Shown: positions 27,210 through 37,000 of the stretch, in pieces
Numbering within the stretch: the stretch's first letter is position 1
Layout of the letters: the number at the start of each line of letters is the position of its first letter
Assembly (NCBI RefSeq): GCF_016756495.1
Contig: NZ_AP023243.1
Location: 1,988,501-2,052,500 of the forward strand
Length of the DNA stretch: 64,000 nucleotides
Source of the DNA: Mesorhizobium sp. 113-3-3
GTDB taxonomy: Bacteria > Pseudomonadota > Alphaproteobacteria > Rhizobiales > Rhizobiaceae
Direction: 5' to 3'
The notes under the pieces: model-generated
What the model was told of the DNA's origin: nothing
The model's input: the letters and a program-made list of their open reading frames with translations, nothing else
Databases searched by the model: none
Translations under genes and position numbers: made by a program

Positions 27210-28025
27210 TCATTCCTTGAATAAGGTCAATCCATGCTGCACCGACTGCCCGCCGTCGATCGGCAGGATGGCGCCGGTGACATAGCTGCCCGCACGGCTG
27301 CACAAATAGAGCGTTGCGCCGGCAATGTCATCCGGTGCGCCGATACGGCCGATCGGAACATGGCCGCCGACATGCCTGGCCTGCTCATCCGTACCGGTGG
27401 CAAAGGCCGTCATGCGGCTCTGGAAAGGGCCGGGGGCAAAGGCGTTGACGGTGATGCGGCGGGCCGCGAATTCGAGCGCGAGCGTGCGGGTCAGATGGTG
27501 AACCGCGGCCTTGGACGCGGTGTAGGAATAGGCGTCGTCGGCCAGCGGCTGCGTGCCCATCACCGAACCCAGATTGATCACCCGGGCCGGATCGGCGTCG
27601 CTGGCGGCGGCTTCGAGCAGCGGCAGCAATTCGCGGGTCAGGTGGAAGACGGCGGTGACATTGACGCCAAGCACCTTGGCCCATGCCGAATAGGGAAAAC
27701 TCTCGAGCGGCGCGCCCCAGGAAACGCCGGCATTGTTGATCAGGATATCGAGTTTGCCGGTCCGCGCCTTGACCTCGGCGACGAGTGCGGCGATGCCAGC
27801 CTCGCTGGAGACGTCGCCGGCGAAGCCCTCGGCGCGGCCCGGGGCGCCGAACGCGTTCAATTCATTGGCGACCTTGACGCAGTCCTCGCCCTTGCGCGAC
27901 GCGATCATGACGCTGGCGCCGGCCTTGACCAGCGCTGTCGCCGCCATGCGGCCGATGCCGGTCGCCGCGCCCGTCACCAGCGCGGTCTTGCCGGCCACCG
28001 AAAACAGCTCGTCCAGATAGGCCAT
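27210..28025 (-). CDS. SDR-family oxidoreductase, first gene of minus-strand acyl-CoA operon
   Basis: Classical SDR of 271 residues: TGAATGIGRMAATALV near the N-terminus, NNAGVSWGAP, the Ser in NLGSVMGTQPLADDAYSY and the YTASKAAVHHL catalytic Tyr/Lys, ending YVTGAILPIDGG. A strong GGAGG precedes the ATG. It is the promoter-proximal gene of the minus-strand set SDR-MaoC-kinase-SDR and diverges from the acyl-CoA dehydrogenase. A 3-hydroxyacyl-CoA dehydrogenase-like role is plausible. Confidence 0.88.
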   Translation of the reverse strand: MAYLDELFSVAGKTALVTGAATGIGRMAATALVKAGASVMIASRKGEDCVKVANELNAFGAPGRAEGFAGDVSSEAGIAALVAEVKARTGKLDILINNAGVSWGAPLESFPYSAWAKVLGVNVTAVFHLTRELLPLLEAAASDADPARVINLGSVMGTQPLADDAYSYTASKAAVHHLTRTLALEFAARRITVNAFAPGPFQSRMTAFATGTDEQARHVGGHVPIGRIGAPDDIAGATLYLCSRAGSYVTGAILPIDGGQSVQHGLTLFKE

Positions 28026-28039
28026 TCCGATCCTCCGCG

Positions 28040-28056
28040 CTTTGCCCTGGGCAAAG
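28040..28056. promoter_or_regulatory. Dyad in the divergent acyl-CoA promoter region
   Basis: CTTTGCCC-T-GGGCAAAG is a perfect 8+8 dyad around one base, in the 114-base gap between the divergent SDR and acyl-CoA dehydrogenase genes. A TTGACA hexamer lies nine bases further on (28065-28070), though its -10 partner is weak. A repressor bound at the dyad could control both directions. Confidence 0.5.
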
Positions 28057-28139
28057 AGTTCGCGTTGACAAGGCTATCCGAAGTACGGTCATCCTTGCCA
28101 CGGGTAAATTGCCGGGCCTCTATGAAGGGTTAGCGACCG

Positions 28140-29381
28140 ATGACGGAGATGAATCTCGGCATGACCGAGCGGCTGAAGCCGATCCACGCGCGCGTCGCGG
28201 CCATGGTGCGCGACGAGATCATGCCGCTCGACAAGGAATTCTTGGGCGAGGTGGGCAAGGCGGGCGACCGCTGGATCTACACGGCGCGGCAAACCGAGAT
28301 CCTCGAAGGGTTGAAGAAGACGGCACGAGAGCGCGGCCTGTGGAACTTCTGGCTGACCGGCTCGGAACGCGGCTATGGCCTCTCCACCGTCGAATATGCC
28401 TATCTCGCCGAAGAGATGGGCAAGGCGCATCTCGGCGCCGAAACCTTCAATTGCTCGGCGCCCGACACCGGCAATATGGAGGTGCTGGAGCGCTACGGCT
28501 CGGCCGACCACAAGAAGGCGTGGCTGGAGCCGCTTCTAGATGGAAAAATCCGCTCGGCCTATCTGATGACCGAGCCTGATGTCGCCTCGTCCGACGCCAC
28601 CAACATTGCGATGCGCTGCGAGCGGCAGGGCGACGACTATGTGCTCAACGGCGAGAAATGGTGGGCCTCTGGCGCTGGCGACCCGCGCTGCGCCATCTAC
28701 ATCGTCATGGTGCGGACCGGCGGCGACGACGAGCCGCAGCACCGCCGCCATTCGATGATCCTGGTGCCCGCGGACACCAAGGGCGCGACCAAGGTCCGCG
28801 CCATGCAGGTCTATGGCGACGATGACGCGCCGCATGGCCATATGCACCTGCGCTTCGACAATGTCAGGGTCCCGGCAACAAACCTGATCCTCGGCGAGGG
28901 CAGGGGCTTCGAGATCGCGCAAGGGCGGCTCGGCCCCGGCCGCATCCATCACTGCATGCGCGCCATCGGCCAGGCCGAGATGGCGCTGGAGATGCTGTGC
29001 CAGCGTTCGGTGCGCCGCGAGGCCTTCGGCCAGAAGCTGGCGAAACTCGGCGCCAATTTCGACATCATCGCCGAATGCCGCATGGAGATCGAGATGGCGC
29101 GGCTGCTCTGCCTCAAGGCGGCCTGGATGATCGACCAGGGCGATGCGCGCGCCGCTGCCCCCTGGATCAGCCAGATCAAGGTCATCGCGCCGCGTGTCGC
29201 GCTGAGGATCACCGACGAGGCGGTGCAGATGTTCGGCGCGCAAGGCATCAGCCAGGACACGCCGCTGGCGCGGTCGTGGACGCATCTGAGGACATTGCGC
29301 CTCGCCGATGGGCCCGACGCCGTGCATCGCCGGCAGGTGGCGCGGACGGAGCTGAAGAAGTACACGCAGGAGAAGCTCTGA
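28140..29381 (+). CDS. Acyl-CoA dehydrogenase, ACAD10/11 (LvaC) type
   Basis: FAD-dependent acyl-CoA dehydrogenase of 413 residues. The motifs YLMTEPDVASSDATN (141-155), NGEKWWASGAGDPRC (170-184) and GRGFEIAQGRLGPGRIHHCM are those of the ACAD10/11 branch, rather than of ordinary short- or medium-chain enzymes. In that branch the enzyme removes phosphate from a 4-phosphoacyl-CoA made by the APH-fold partner. The partner is encoded 1.5 kb away on the other strand. The divergent arrangement suggests shared control. Confidence 0.9.
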   Translation: MTEMNLGMTERLKPIHARVAAMVRDEIMPLDKEFLGEVGKAGDRWIYTARQTEILEGLKKTARERGLWNFWLTGSERGYGLSTVEYAYLAEEMGKAHLGAETFNCSAPDTGNMEVLERYGSADHKKAWLEPLLDGKIRSAYLMTEPDVASSDATNIAMRCERQGDDYVLNGEKWWASGAGDPRCAIYIVMVRTGGDDEPQHRRHSMILVPADTKGATKVRAMQVYGDDDAPHGHMHLRFDNVRVPATNLILGEGRGFEIAQGRLGPGRIHHCMRAIGQAEMALEMLCQRSVRREAFGQKLAKLGANFDIIAECRMEIEMARLLCLKAAWMIDQGDARAAAPWISQIKVIAPRVALRITDEAVQMFGAQGISQDTPLARSWTHLRTLRLADGPDAVHRRQVARTELKKYTQEKL

Positions 29382-29433
29382 GCGGCGGCCGCTGCACCAC
29401 GGGCCTTCTGTCAACAACCAAGGAGTGTCACCG

Positions 29434-30471
29434 ATGACCATTCCCTCCGAAATGAAGGCGTTGCTCCTGGTCGGCGACGGCTACACCAAGACGCCGAGCG
29501 GCAGTGCGCTAGAGGCGATGGAGCCGTATCTCGTGCCGGGCATCATCGCGGTGCCGGCGCCCGGACCGAGCCAGGTGCTGATCAAGGTCAGCCTGGCTTC
29601 GATCAACCCCTCCGATGTCGCCTTCATCAAGGGCCAGTACGGCCAGCCGCGCGTCAAGGGCCGGCCGGCCGGCTTCGAGGGCGTCGGCACGATTGTCGCC
29701 GGCGGCGACGAGCCCTATGCCAAAAGCCTTGTCGGCAAGCGCGTCGCCTTCGCCACCGGGCTCAGCAACTGGGGCTCGTGGGCTGAATATGCCGTTGCCG
29801 AAGCGGCGGCCTGCATTCCGCTGCTCGACACGGTGCGCGACGAAGACGGCGCGGCGATGATCGTCAATCCGATCACCGCGATCGCCATGTTCGACATCGT
29901 CAAGCAGGAGGGCGAAAAGGCCTTCATCATGACCGCCGGCGCCAGCCAGCTCGGCAAGCTGATCATCGGCTTGGCCAAGGAGGAAGGGTTCCGGCCTATC
30001 GTCACCGTGCGCCGCGATGAGCAGATCGCGCCGCTGAAGGAGATCGGCGCTGCCCATGTGCTCAACGAGAAGGCGCCGGATTTCGAGGCCACGCTGCGCG
30101 AGGTCATGAAGGCGGAACAGCCGCGCATCTTCCTCGATGCGGTCACCGGGCCGCTGGCTTCGGCCATCTTCAGCGCGATGCCGAAACGGGCGCGCTGGAT
30201 CATCTACGGCAAGCTCGACCCGGACGCCACCATCATCCGCGAGCCTGGCCAGCTGATCTTCCAGCACAAGCACATAGAGGGTTTCTGGCTGAGCGAATGG
30301 ATGCGGCAATTCAAGGATCGCCGGGGTCCGGCTATCCTGGAAGCGCAGAGGCGTTTTTCCGACGGGCGCTGGTCGACCGATGTGACGGCCGTCGTGCCGC
30401 TTGCCGAGGCCATCGCGCGGGTGCCGGCCGAACTCGCCAAGCCCAACGGCAAGGTTTTCATCCGGCCTTGA
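29434..30471 (+). CDS. Zinc-binding-type (MDR) alcohol dehydrogenase / quinone reductase
   Basis: Medium-chain dehydrogenase/reductase of 345 residues. The N-terminal GroES-like domain has the VLIKVSLASINPSDVAFIKG segment and GRPAGFEGVGTIVAGG. The Rossmann part shows MTAGASQLGKLIIGLAKEEG. Catalytic zinc cysteines are not evident, so it probably acts as a quinone oxidoreductase or enoyl reductase type. The ATG at 29434 has AAGGAG eight bases before it; an in-frame GTG nine bases earlier would overlap that site. It follows the acyl-CoA dehydrogenase by 52 bases. Confidence 0.85.
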   Translation: MTIPSEMKALLLVGDGYTKTPSGSALEAMEPYLVPGIIAVPAPGPSQVLIKVSLASINPSDVAFIKGQYGQPRVKGRPAGFEGVGTIVAGGDEPYAKSLVGKRVAFATGLSNWGSWAEYAVAEAAACIPLLDTVRDEDGAAMIVNPITAIAMFDIVKQEGEKAFIMTAGASQLGKLIIGLAKEEGFRPIVTVRRDEQIAPLKEIGAAHVLNEKAPDFEATLREVMKAEQPRIFLDAVTGPLASAIFSAMPKRARWIIYGKLDPDATIIREPGQLIFQHKHIEGFWLSEWMRQFKDRRGPAILEAQRRFSDGRWSTDVTAVVPLAEAIARVPAELAKPNGKVFIRP

Positions 30472-30687
30472 TGCTGTTCCAAGCGGTGCCGGAAGGCCGA
30501 GTACGAGGCTTTCGGGGCCATTTCCGGTTAGGACGCCCGGGCGTCTAGTCATCTGCAGCGGCCCGCCGAGATCATAACCGCGTCCTTCACCCCCTATGCC
30601 TCGCCGCTTTGTCCGTGATATGCCGCCGCCATCGAATGCCGGGACAGTGCTGGACTGAGCCTGTTCCGGGTGTCGCGGGGTGTCTTG

Positions 30688-31869
30688 ATGACGATGTCCA
30701 AGCCGGTTTTCGACCGTTTGGGGTTTGGCCTGTGGATCGGGGCGTTCCTGATCGTTCTTGTCCTGGTCCTGTGGTCTCCCCACACGCGGACGGTCTGGCA
30801 AGCCTATATCGATGGCAGCGAGGCGCTACTGGCCCGCCAGCCGCTCTACAACACCCAGTCCGAGATGGGGTATCTCTACGCGCCGGCCTTTGCCGCGCTC
30901 TATGTTCCGATGGTGAAGCTCGGTCCGCATCTGGGCGGCTTGGTGTGGCATAGTATCGGCTTCGGGGTGCTGACCTTTGCCGCGATGCGGCAGGTGCGCA
31001 AGCTCGGCGGCGGTGAATTGCCTTGGCTGCTTTCCTTCGGGCTGTTCCTGGCCCTGCCGATGGCGCTGGGGGCGATCCGCAATGGCCAGGCGACGATCCT
31101 GTTGACCGGCGCCTGCTGGCTGCTCACCTTGTCGGCGCTCGAAGGGCGGCGTGCCGAAACCTTCTTCTGGGCCTCCGTCGCTATCATCGCCAAGCCGACC
31201 GCGATCATCATGCTTTTGCTGGTCGGCGCCCTGCGCCTGCGGCTGATACCGGTGCTGGTGCTGGCGGTGCTGTTCGTGCTCGCCTTGCCCTATGCGTTTG
31301 TTCCCGCAAGCTATCTCAACGAGCAATATCGTGTTTTTGGCGGGATGTTGACCTCGATGGCTGTCGACAACACCAGCCACTTTGTTCCCACCGACTTCAC
31401 GGCGCCCTTCACCAGGATCGGACTGCCCATCCCGGAATTCGGCGCCACGATCATTCGCATCGTCATGGCCCTGTTCACGCTTTCATTCGTCATCTGGTTC
31501 GACCGCAGGCTCGAACGCGGAAGAGCTGATCTCGCCATCTTCCTGACGGCGACGTTCTACATGTGCGTCTTCAACCCGCGCGTCGAGCCCAACACCTATG
31601 CCATGATCGCCGTGCCTGCCGGTCTCGCTATCGCCTTGTTGTGGCGCGAGGAACGCGGCGGTGTCCTGGCTTCGGTGCTGTCGTTGGCGCTGTTCCTGAC
31701 GGGGCTGACCGGGGTCGAGCGTCATATCCAGGAGTTCACGTACCCGTGGTTCCGGCCGATCGCGGTCACCCTCGTTGCCGGTTCCCTGATCTGGTGGTTC
31801 TGGGCCAAGGCGCAAGGCAAGGTGACGCGAGACAAGGTGATGAATGAAAGGCCTGTCGCACATGGCTGA
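30688..31869 (+). CDS. GT87-type (DUF2029) integral membrane glycosyltransferase
   Basis: Polytopic membrane protein of about 393 residues with some ten or more helices and the GT-C-like layout of the GT87/DUF2029 family. These enzymes use polyprenyl-phosphate sugars on the periplasmic side. The stretch AYIDGSEALLARQPLYN after helix 1 matches the family acidic loop. The start is uncertain between ATGs at 30688 and 30694 and a GTG at 30670. It is the first gene of a tight four-gene operon with GT2, a deacetylase and GtrA, overlapping the next gene. Confidence 0.8.
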   Translation: MTMSKPVFDRLGFGLWIGAFLIVLVLVLWSPHTRTVWQAYIDGSEALLARQPLYNTQSEMGYLYAPAFAALYVPMVKLGPHLGGLVWHSIGFGVLTFAAMRQVRKLGGGELPWLLSFGLFLALPMALGAIRNGQATILLTGACWLLTLSALEGRRAETFFWASVAIIAKPTAIIMLLLVGALRLRLIPVLVLAVLFVLALPYAFVPASYLNEQYRVFGGMLTSMAVDNTSHFVPTDFTAPFTRIGLPIPEFGATIIRIVMALFTLSFVIWFDRRLERGRADLAIFLTATFYMCVFNPRVEPNTYAMIAVPAGLAIALLWREERGGVLASVLSLALFLTGLTGVERHIQEFTYPWFRPIAVTLVAGSLIWWFWAKAQGKVTRDKVMNERPVAHG

Positions 31870-32845
31870 GTCGCGGCCCGTCCTCGATATCGTCGCGCCG
31901 TTCTTGAACGAGGCGCAATCGGCATCGGCCTTTGCCGCATTGCTCGACAAGCTCGAAGTCGAGGTGTCGCAGCGCTTCGGCATGAAAGTCCACAAGATCC
32001 TGGTCGATGACGGCAGCAGCGACGATGGCGCCGAGCGGTTTTCGCGGGCACTGTCGGGTTCCTGGGAGATCGTGCGGCTCAGCCGCAATTTCGGCAAGGA
32101 GGTCGCGGTGCTCGCCGGCCTCGATCAGTCGCGCGGCGACATGGCGCTGGTCATGGACGCCGACCTCCAGCATTCCATGGACACCAGCCTGAGGATGATC
32201 GCCGAGTTGGTGGAAAATCCCGATATTGACGTCGTCTTCGCGCAGAACGACCGCCGCGAGGCCAGCTGGCGGCGCAGCCAACTGGCGAAGCTGTTCTACA
32301 GCCTGATCAACAGCAGCCAGCGTTTCGACATTCCGGAGAATGCCGGTGACTTCCGCGTCATGCGTGGCGCGGTGGTGCGCGCGCTGACCAGCCTGCGCGA
32401 CAAACGGCGCTTCAACAAGGGCCTGTTCGCCTGGGCCGGCTTCCGCCAGAAAGCCATGCCCTATTCGCCGGAGAACCGTGTCACCGGCACGTCGAAATGG
32501 AGCCGGCTCAACCTGATCGCCTTCTCGCTGGAGGGGTTTACGTCCTTTTCCGTCATCCCGCTGCGCATCATCAGCCTGAGCGGGATGCTGGCGGCGTTGG
32601 CGGGCATCGTCTATGGAGCCAAGGTGTTCTTCGAGGTGCTGTTCTACGGCATCGCCGTCCCCGGCTATCCCAGCCTCATGGTCGCCGTCGTCCTGCTCGG
32701 CGGCCTCAACCTCACCTTGCTCGGCCTGATCGGCGAATATGTCTGGGTCACGCTTTCGGAAAGCAAGGATCGGCCGGTCTATATCGTGCGCGATGTCGTG
32801 CGCGGCGGCGTTCCGGAAGGTCCGCCAGGCGCGTCCGGCGCATGA
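31862..32845 (+). CDS. GT2-family polyprenyl-phosphate glycosyltransferase
   Basis: Glycosyltransferase of about 327 residues, DPM1/ArnC/GtrB-like. The GT-A domain shows VDDGSSDDGAE and VMDADLQHSMD, the nucleotide- and metal-binding acidic motifs, and NAGDFRVMRG near the acceptor site. Two C-terminal membrane helices (about 230-305) anchor it. It probably moves a sugar to undecaprenyl phosphate on the cytoplasmic face. An upstream ATG at 31844 is possible. It overlaps the GT87 gene and is coupled to the deacetylase by ATGA. Confidence 0.9.
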   Translation: MAESRPVLDIVAPFLNEAQSASAFAALLDKLEVEVSQRFGMKVHKILVDDGSSDDGAERFSRALSGSWEIVRLSRNFGKEVAVLAGLDQSRGDMALVMDADLQHSMDTSLRMIAELVENPDIDVVFAQNDRREASWRRSQLAKLFYSLINSSQRFDIPENAGDFRVMRGAVVRALTSLRDKRRFNKGLFAWAGFRQKAMPYSPENRVTGTSKWSRLNLIAFSLEGFTSFSVIPLRIISLSGMLAALAGIVYGAKVFFEVLFYGIAVPGYPSLMVAVVLLGGLNLTLLGLIGEYVWVTLSESKDRPVYIVRDVVRGGVPEGPPGASGA

Positions 32846-33660
32846 CGCGGCGCATCCGCCTGATCGCCGACGACTACGGCCTGGCGCCCGGCGTCTCGGC
32901 CGGGATTCTCGACCTGCTCGATCGCGGCCGCCTGACCGGTACCAGCTGCATGACCGGCTTTCCGGAATGGCCTGATGCGGCAGCGGGGATCAAGCCGCTG
33001 TGCGGCCGCGCGGCGGTCGGATTGCACCTGACCCTGACGGACCAGCCAGCCATCACCGGCCGATCGAGCCTGGCGCCGGAAGGCCGGCTGCCGCCGATGC
33101 GTTCGCTTGCATTGCCGATCCTGCGCGGCAAAATCGACGAGCGGGATGTCCATGCGGAGCTCGACGCGCAGTACAGCCGCTTCGTCGAGGCGCTTGGCCG
33201 CCGACCCGACTTCATCGACGGGCACCAGCACGTGCATTTCCTGCCTGTCGTGCGTACATGGCTGCGGACGCGTTTCCCCGAAGCGGGCGACGTGCCGGCG
33301 CTGCGCGGCGCGCCGGCGCTGGGCAATGCCGCCGTGGCGCCGAAAGTCGCGGCAATCGCTGCCGTGGCCGCCGGCTTCAACCGCTCCATGACGCGCGCCG
33401 GCTTCACCCTTTTCGAGCCGCTCGCCGGCATCTATGACTGGCGGCAGCCCGAGAGATTTGCTCCGGTTTTGCAGGCCGCAGTCGAGGCGTTGCCGGAGCG
33501 AGGCCTGTTCATGTGCCACCCCGGCCATGTCGATGAGACGCTGCGGGCGCGCGACCCGATGCAAGGCGTGCGCGAGGTGGAATTCGCGGTGCTGGCCTCG
33601 GACGATTTCGGCGCGAGCCTCGCCCGCGCCGGCGTCGAGATCATGGGCGGCAAGGGATGA
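32842..33660 (+). CDS. ChbG/HpnK-family carbohydrate deacetylase
   Basis: YdjC-fold deacetylase of 272 residues. The metal site motif IADDYGLAPGVS is at the N-terminus. DGHQHVHFLPVV carries the two histidines, and FMCHPGHVDE is the late conserved motif. Family members remove acetyl groups from chito-oligosaccharides or hopanoid glycolipid (HpnK). Placed between a polyprenyl-phosphate GT2 and GtrA, it may deacetylate a lipid-linked amino sugar, by analogy with ArnD in a different family. Four-base overlaps link it on both sides. Confidence 0.88.
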   Translation: MTRRIRLIADDYGLAPGVSAGILDLLDRGRLTGTSCMTGFPEWPDAAAGIKPLCGRAAVGLHLTLTDQPAITGRSSLAPEGRLPPMRSLALPILRGKIDERDVHAELDAQYSRFVEALGRRPDFIDGHQHVHFLPVVRTWLRTRFPEAGDVPALRGAPALGNAAVAPKVAAIAAVAAGFNRSMTRAGFTLFEPLAGIYDWRQPERFAPVLQAAVEALPERGLFMCHPGHVDETLRARDPMQGVREVEFAVLASDDFGASLARAGVEIMGGKG

Positions 33661-34067
33661 GCGGCGCCGACCAGCCCCGGCGTTCGACCGGCAGCAAGAT
33701 CGTGCGCTTTGCGATTGTCGGGCTGGCGAACACGGCTATCGACCTTGCCGGCTTTTTCCTGCTGCTGAAGCTGCATGTCCCGCCGCTGCCGGCCAATGTC
33801 ATCTCGTGGTCGATCGCCGTCGTCTTCTCTTTCGTGGCCAATGGCTTCTGGTCGTTCGAGCGCAACCAGGCCATCCGGCTGCATGACGCCTTCCTGCGTT
33901 TCGTCTCGCTTGGGGCGCTGATTTCGCTCGGCGTCTCCAGCCTGTCGATCGCGCTGTTCGCCGGCATCGCCGGTGTGTGGCCGGCGAAGATCGGCGGTGT
34001 CATCGTGGCGGCGGTGCTGAATTTCCTTGCCGCGCGCTGGTCGATCGAAGGCCGGCTGCTGAAATAG
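33657..34067 (+). CDS. GtrA-like flippase family protein
   Basis: Membrane protein of 136 residues with four helices, of the GtrA/DPMS3 family. It opens with KIVRFAIVGLANTAIDLAGF and contains NVISWSIAVVFSFVANGFWSF, both family-typical. GtrA proteins are thought to flip polyprenyl-phosphate sugars to the periplasm. It is the last gene of the cassette and starts within the deacetylase stop. It converges with the RND gene three bases later, with no room for a terminator. Confidence 0.9.
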   Translation: MSGADQPRRSTGSKIVRFAIVGLANTAIDLAGFFLLLKLHVPPLPANVISWSIAVVFSFVANGFWSFERNQAIRLHDAFLRFVSLGALISLGVSSLSIALFAGIAGVWPAKIGGVIVAAVLNFLAARWSIEGRLLK

Positions 34068-34070
34068 CGG

Positions 34071-37000
34071 CTACTGCGCCGGCTCCACACCGACATAGGC
34101 GGCTTCCTCGAGCTCGCGCTTCAGGCGTGTTTCCTCTTGGGTCTTCGGCGTGACGAAACGGCCAAGCAGGAGATAGGCGACCGGCGTCAGGAACAGCGTC
34201 GAGATAGTGGCCAGGCCTAGCCCGCCGACGATCACCCAGCCGAGCGCCACGCGGGCCTCGGCACCCGCGCCGGCGGCCAGCACCAGCGGCACACCGCCAA
34301 GTATGGTGCAGATCATCGTCATCATCACCGGCCGCAGGCGGATGATCGAGGCCTGCTCGATCGCCTCACGCACGCCCAGCCCGCGATCTCGCAGCTGGTT
34401 GGCGAATTCGACGATCAGGATGCCGTTCTTGGCCATGACACCGACCAGAAGCACCAGGCCGATCTGGCTGTAGGCGTTGAGGCTGGTGCCGGACAAGAGC
34501 AAGGCGAAGATGGCACAGGCGAGCCCAAGCGGCACCGTGGCCATGATGATGACGGCGCTGACGAAGCTTTCGAACTGCGCGGCCAGCACCAGGAGGATGA
34601 TGACCAGCGCGAAGCCGAAGATGGTGATCATGGCGCTGTTGGTTTCGCCCAGGGTTGCTGCTTCGGCCAGCGGCAGGATGCGGCTGCCCGGTGGCAGGAA
34701 CGGCGTCGCGATCTCCTCGGCGCGGCTCAGCGCGTCGCCAAGCGCGAAATTGCCCGAGAGGTTGGAAGTGATGGCCACCGATGGCTGCTGCTGTTCGCGC
34801 GACAGCGATGGCGGCACGGCGCGCTCGGTCAGCGTGGCGATGGTCGACATCGGCACGAAGCGGCCATCTCCCGTCTTCAGGAAGACATTTTCCAGATCGG
34901 TCGGATCGTTGATCGGATTGGTCGTCGAGACCAGCTTCACGCCATAGCTGCGGTCGGCGATGTAGACGTCGACGACATCATTGCCGTCGAGCATGGCCTG
35001 CATGGTGTTGGCCAGGCCCGTGATGTCGATGCCGAGGTCGGAGGCGCGCTCGCGGTCGATGGCGACGGCCAGCTGCGGCTGCGTCGGGTCGATCGACAGG
35101 CGCGGCGTCTGGAAGCGCGGGTCCTTCTGCATTTCGGCGATGATCTTCACCGCCGCGTCGCCGAGCGCCTTGCGGTCGTTGCCGACCAGCGCGAATTGCA
35201 GGCCGTTGCCGGCGCCGCGGATGCCGAGGCTGTTGGGCTGCACGGGGAAGATGCGCACGCTCGGCACCTGTTTGGTCAGCTGGCTGATCTCGGCCATGAT
35301 CTCCTGCTGGCTGCGGCTGCGCTCGTTCCAGGGCGCCAGCGTCATCACCATGAAGCCGGAATTGTAGGAGCCGTTCTGGCCGGCATTCTCGAAGGTCGAG
35401 CGGATCTCGCCGGAATCGCGCATCGGCTGGATCAGCTTCTCGATCTTCTGCATCTGCTGCGTCGTGTAATCGAGGCTGACGCCTTGCGGGGCATTGATGC
35501 GCAACAGCACGGCCGCGCGGTCCTCGGTCGGCGTCAGTTCCTGGCGAATGGTGCCGAACAGGGCGAAGGCGGTGCCGGCAAACAGCACCGCGACCAGAAC
35601 CACGATCCAGGGCGCCTCGAGGCAAGCGTGCAGGGTCCGCTTGTAGGCGGTATTCAAGGCGCCGCCGATACGGGCGCCGATGCCGCGGCCGCTCTCGTGA
35701 TGGAGCGAGGCCCCGGTCAGCATGCGCGAGGCGAGCATCGGGCAAAGCGTCAGCGCGACCACGCAGGACAAAAGCACCGACATGGCGAGCACGAAGCCAA
35801 ATTCGCGGAACAGGCCACCGGTCTGGCCGGGCAGGAAGGAGATCGGCACGAAGACGGCAACCAGCGTCAGCGTCGTGGCGACGACGGCGAAGAACACTTC
35901 CTGCGCGCCGAGCACGGCGGCGGCGCGGGGTCCCATGCCTTCGTTGCGCCGTCGCACGATGTTTTCAAGCACCACGATGGCGTCGTCGACGACAAGGCCC
36001 GTCGCGAGCACCATGGCGAGCAGCGTCAGGATGTTGACCGAGAAGCCGGCGAGATAGATGGCGGCGATGGTGCCGATCATGGCGACCGGCATCGACAGGC
36101 CCGGGATCAGCGTGGCGCGCCAGTCGAGCAGGAAGATGTAGATGACGATCAGCACCATGGTCACCGAAAGGCCGAGCGCGATCTCGACCTCGTGCACGGC
36201 GCCCTTGACGAAGACGGCGTCGTCGCTGGTGATCTTGATCGCCATGCCCTTGGGCAGGTTCTCCTGCAGCTTGGCGACGGCGGCCTGAACGCCGGTCGAA
36301 ATGTCCAGTGTGTTGGATTCCGCCTGACGGATGATGCCGATGCCGATGCCGGTCTTGCCGTCCGAGCGCAGCGTGGTCTGGCCGACATCGGGGCCGAGCG
36401 TTACGGTTGCGACATCGCGGATGCGCGTCGTGCCGCCGATGACGATGTTCTCAAATTCCCCGGGCGTGGTCACGTCGGCGGTCGTGCGGACGATCAGGTC
36501 CTGGTTGGTCGTGGTGATCGACCCGGCAGGCGAATCGAAAGCGACGGATGCCAGGGCTTTCCTGAGGTCGGCCACCGTGAAGCCGAGGCTGGCGAGCTTG
36601 TTCTGGTCGACGTCGATGCGGAAGATCTTATCACGGTCGCCATAGACCTGGACGTCGGCAACGCCGGGCACGGCGGCCAGTTCGTCCTCGATCTGGTCCT
36701 GCACCACGACGGTCATGTCCTGGATCGACATGTTGTCCGAGGTCACCGCCAACCGCATCACCGCGTCGGAATTGGCATCGGCCTTGACGATGCGCGGCGG
36801 ATCGGCGGTGTCCGGCATCTGGTTGGCGACGCGGCCGACGGCATCGCGCACGTCGGAGGCGGCGACATTGAGGTCGACGCCGTCGTTGAATTCGATGGTG
36901 ACGCGACTCTGGCCGAAGGAGGAGGAAGACGAGATCGACTTGACGCCGGAGACACGGGCCACCGCGCCCTCGATCGTGTCGGTCAGTTCGCGGTCGACGG

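Noticed and set aside
30532..30545. Perfect palindrome GACGCCCGGGCGTC as a terminator of the MDR gene
   Set aside because: It has no loop and no T-run and lies 60 bases past the stop. It could be chance in GC-rich DNA.
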